Assembly (NCBI RefSeq): GCF_016859285.1 | Contig: NC_053420.1 | Coordinates: 25,728,045 to 25,792,044, forward strand | Origin: Xiphias gladius | Taxonomy: Eukaryota > Chordata > Actinopteri > Istiophoriformes > Xiphiidae | Length of the DNA stretch: 64,000 nt | Direction of reading: 5' to 3' | Shown here: positions 60,798-64,000 of the stretch, in pieces | Position numbering within the stretch: the first letter of the stretch is position 1 | Layout: each line of letters opens with the position of its first letter | Made by a program: the position numbers and the translations under genes | The notes under the pieces: generated by a model | What the model was told of the DNA's origin: nothing | Seen by the model: the letters and a program-made list of their open reading frames with translations, nothing else | Databases searched by the model: none

Positions 60798-63580
60798 ATT
60801 ATTCACTTTTACATATTGTAAATAGCACTGAATGAACAAATGTTATGACAAATGGAATTATGTTATTGTTACAGATAAAAAGTTAAATGCAAAGAAAAAT
60901 GTAAAAAAAAAAAAAAACGAACGAATGGAGAAATAAATAAATGATGTCAGTGATGAAGTGATTATGTGTGTCTTCACAAGGATATTCACTGCAGATGTAC
61001 ATGACAAAAAAGGATAATCTTTTAGTCTTGTATTCTGTTCTAAAATCTCCTTTGTCTTAAAAGAAATGAAGTTTCAGGTCACTGGAAACCCATAGTAGTT
61101 ATTACTCAATTGACCTTTGAAAGGACATGCTTGTAAGATATTAGGAATGTTAGTGAACGAGTTTGAAAACTTGTACTGCATTTGTTGTGTTGGATTTTGC
61201 ATGTGTATGTAAAAACTACAATCTAAAAAATATTTAATAAACAGCTGACCTACAGCATTACAGCTATTATCTCTGCTTGAGAAATTATTGTGGCAATGTG
61301 GCAAACATTAAGAAAACACCCTGGATCAGCTCACCAGATATTCGGGCTTGTGACATTAGTAGGATGTACATGGGAAAAGGTCAAGTCCACAAATGCAGTT
61401 CTCTGCTATACCAGTAAATGAAATGTTTCTATAATGTCACGTTGGTATGTTATTTTCTGCTGATGTGCCCAATAACTTAAGCACTTTATGTACAGTAACA
61501 CAATATAAATTATTCAAACTCAGTGACTTGGGACAAACACACCAATACCATGCTCCTACTCATGTGCGATTTTTAAATAGTGCTGACTGGAGGAAAATGT
61601 TATAACTTTGACAAAGACGCCCAAACCAAACCTGCATTTCTGCTTGATTTACATTCCCTCAATTTGTTATATCTCTCAGCAACTCCTCAAAACTTTACTT
61701 TCAAGTCACTGTGGATATTTTGAAATCCCACCTTAATCATAGTTGTGTTCAGGGCTGTAATTATAACATATTCATTGGGGGGTGGGGGCTAACACTCAAA
61801 TATCCTCAAAATGCCCAGAGGGAGAGAGCATGAGGAGGTACATTTTTAATGATTTTTTTTTAAATATTTTAGAATGGCATGAAATTAGTTTTCAAATTTT
61901 GAATTTTTTCCTGTGGGGGCCACAACCCCCCAGCAGATTTGGTCCCCCCCAATGTTGACTCCATGGCTATGGCCTTGGTTGTGTTTCAAAGCATCAGCAG
62001 TGAGATGAAAAGACAATTTGCAATCAAATGTATTTTAAGGAAAAATTCAAGCACATGTGACAAAGATAATATAAAAAACATTACTATTTCAGAGTGTGAG
62101 TATAAAACATTGTATTATGTCAGTGTTCAACAGAATTGTACATTTGATATAATGACACTGCAACAAGTTAAATGACTGCTACGACCAGGTTTTATGAAGA
62201 TTAGTGATACTAACATAAACACATGGTTGGCTACACTGCACCAACCAAATAATATAACGTAGTATGAACTTGTAGAAGGTCTAAAACGATGTGGTAATTT
62301 CACTGATATGTGGTAGAAGGAAAAATCCACGAGGAGAATGTGCATCAACTCCATTCGTCTCCACCAGAACTTCTGTTGTCCATCTGGCAGAGCCACCATT
62401 GCACCAGCAGTTCTCTAGCTCTTTTTAATCTGGAGAAAATGCACCATTTTCTGCTGAATTATCTGTTAATTTAAATGTGTGCGAAATACCAGATGGCGGT
62501 GGTGTAAAAGATGTAAACATGTTCAGCATTCAGCCTATAGATGGCGCCAAACTCAAAGCGTGGGCCTCCTTCACAGCGGAGTCGCCCTGTGAATTTTTAC
62601 TGTAATTGTACCACTGTGAATCATCAGATCAAAATACCAGCAGTCAAGGGTTGCAGTTTTTTGTACTGCAATCAACGCCTTGATTTTGTTTTCCTATTTT
62701 GACTTGAGGTAATCTGTCTGATGGAAACACACAGCCAGACTCAGATTAATCAAGTCTGTCAGTCATCCTTACCCGTTGACCACAATGTTGCAGATACATC
62801 ACAAGTTTACTCACCAAGCAGAGACTCAAAGGCTTTGCCTTGCAGAGTTTATAGGATAACTTAGCAGGTAAACGAACGCAAATACACACACATACATACA
62901 CACCTGCATAGAGTGTTTGGGTTTGTGCAAAGATTGCAAGCATTTCATAATTTTCAATTTGGGTCCAAATTGATACATTATAAAGAGTGCTACAGCAATA
63001 AAATGTACTGTTATTATGATAAATGGCTCACTGTTTAAAATTTTCTATATGCACTTGTTTAGCACAAAAAGCTCAAGGGGGTTAGCGGAATAGTATTAGC
63101 CATTAACGTCTGTCTAGGCACTTACACAAGTCCCTGTTTTGGCAAAGATCAAAAGTTAATGTGAAACATCTATTCAACAAAAGAAAAAGGCATGATTTGG
63201 GATTTTTTTAAAACATTAGTCTGAATAAATGTGGCTATACTGTTTAGATTTATATATGAAATATTGCTAATAAGCTATTTAAAAGCTGTCATATAAAGTG
63301 TTCCTCCAAACACATTCCTCAGAGTTGCAACAAACCGTTTCCTGTATAGAAAATGTTCATCATGGAATAGGCATGCAGGCACAAGTAAAATTCCTACCAG
63401 AATTCATACAATAAATCTGAACGTATACAAAACTATGCCACACAACATATTTAAAAAGAAAATGGAATAAAAGTGTCTGCCGGTCATGCTGCTGAGGAGA
63501 GATGGAAATCGGTCAGTCAAGACATGGAAATACTACTGTCACAATTGTCTCTGGGCTTTGGCCATCATGGGATATCTGTG
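60798..63580. other. Region downstream of SWS2B, no gene recognised
   Basis: 3' UTR of SWS2B with AATAAATAAATGATG near 60930, then AT-rich sequence. No LWS opsin exon, tRNA or long open frame was seen. In other fishes LWS follows SWS2B, so it may lie beyond the window. Confidence 0.45.
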
Positions 63581-63584
63581 CTCA

Positions 63585-63925
63585 ACAACATTCATCCATC
63601 CATCCGTTAGTTATACCACTTATCATTTCATCCCACTCCCATCTGACATTGGGCGAGAGGTGGGGTACCCCCTGGACAGGTCGCCAGTCTATCACAGGGC
63701 TGACACAAACAACCAGTCACGCTCACATTAACACCTACCGGCAATTTCGAGTCGTCAGTTTCCCTAACGTATTTGTTTTGACTGCTGGAGGAAACCCACA
63801 CAGGAATGCAGACATCATGCAAACTCCTCACAGAAAGGTTCCAGCCGAACCGGGGTTCGGACCCAGAACCTTCTTACTGTGAGGCGACAGTGCTACCCAC
63901 TGCACCACCATGCCCCCCAAACAAC
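63585..63925 (+). repeat. Dispersed teleost interspersed repeat
   Basis: The order CATCCATCCATCCGTTAGTT, CATTGGGCGAGAGGTGGGG, TACCCCCTGGACAGGTCGCC, AGGAAACCCACACAGGAATG, ATGCAAACTCCTCACAGAAA and GTGAGGCGACAGTGCTACCC is that of a very abundant fish repeat. The CATC repeats at the left are its usual simple-sequence end. A fragment in the opposite orientation is at 14150-14330. Its class (LINE tail or non-autonomous element) is uncertain. Confidence 0.75.
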
Positions 63926-64000
63926 ATATATACACAAATCTGAGAAAAGGATTATTACATGATATGAAGTGAACCCAAGACCGTTTGAGAAGCAAAGGTG

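Noticed and set aside
60798-63580. miRNA or tRNA gene downstream of SWS2B
   Set aside because: I looked for a known opsin-linked miRNA hairpin and for tRNA boxes and saw none that I could support.

Overview
The window comes from a ray-finned fish, most likely a percomorph teleost. The genes are compact and interrupted by introns, (CA)n microsatellites and fish-type mobile elements are common, and the gene order hcfc1 - SWS2A - SWS2A - SWS2B is the blue-opsin neighbourhood known from percomorph fishes. No prokaryotic or organellar features were seen.

Layout from left to right: bcl2l1 (Bcl-xL, + strand, two coding exons, 1766-3431); an intergenic stretch rich in WGATAR motifs; gata1 (- strand, five coding exons, 8360-10402, with a probable non-coding first exon near 12226); a 5 kb stretch with long CA/CT microsatellites; a Rab7/Rab9-type small GTPase (+ strand, five exons, 17248-25281). 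Its 6.9 kb third intron holds a 72-bp minisatellite and several coding-like islands that I could not assign. Next is hcfc1 (- strand, 27 coding exons, 27584-38630), tail to tail with the GTPase gene. An intergenic stretch follows that starts with YY1-like motifs. Then come two tandem SWS2A cone opsins (+, 45091-47129 and 48538-50453), a 6 kb island of broken mobile elements (a Ty3/Gypsy fossil, a Tc1/mariner copy and a CR1/L2-like LINE), and an SWS2B cone opsin (+, 57995-60797). The last 3 kb hold only a dispersed fish repeat.

All exon structures were built by hand from splice signals and family conservation. The joined coding lengths are whole codon numbers in every case: 221, 425, 191, 1745, 352, 351 and 352 aa. 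The opsins would be blue-sensitive visual pigments of single cones. gata1 and bcl2l1 share erythroid biology, since GATA1 is known to raise Bcl-xL in red-cell precursors, and they are neighbours here. hcfc1 encodes the OGT-cleaved chromatin cofactor HCF-1 with all eight HCF repeats in one exon.

The most notable observations are a near-identical 1.2 kb block shared by the two SWS2A genes including their introns, a 189-bp perfect match joining SWS2B exon 4 to the second SWS2A copy (both best explained by gene conversion), a GTPase that lacks the catalytic switch II glutamine, and unexplained minus- and plus-strand coding remnants inside the GTPase intron.
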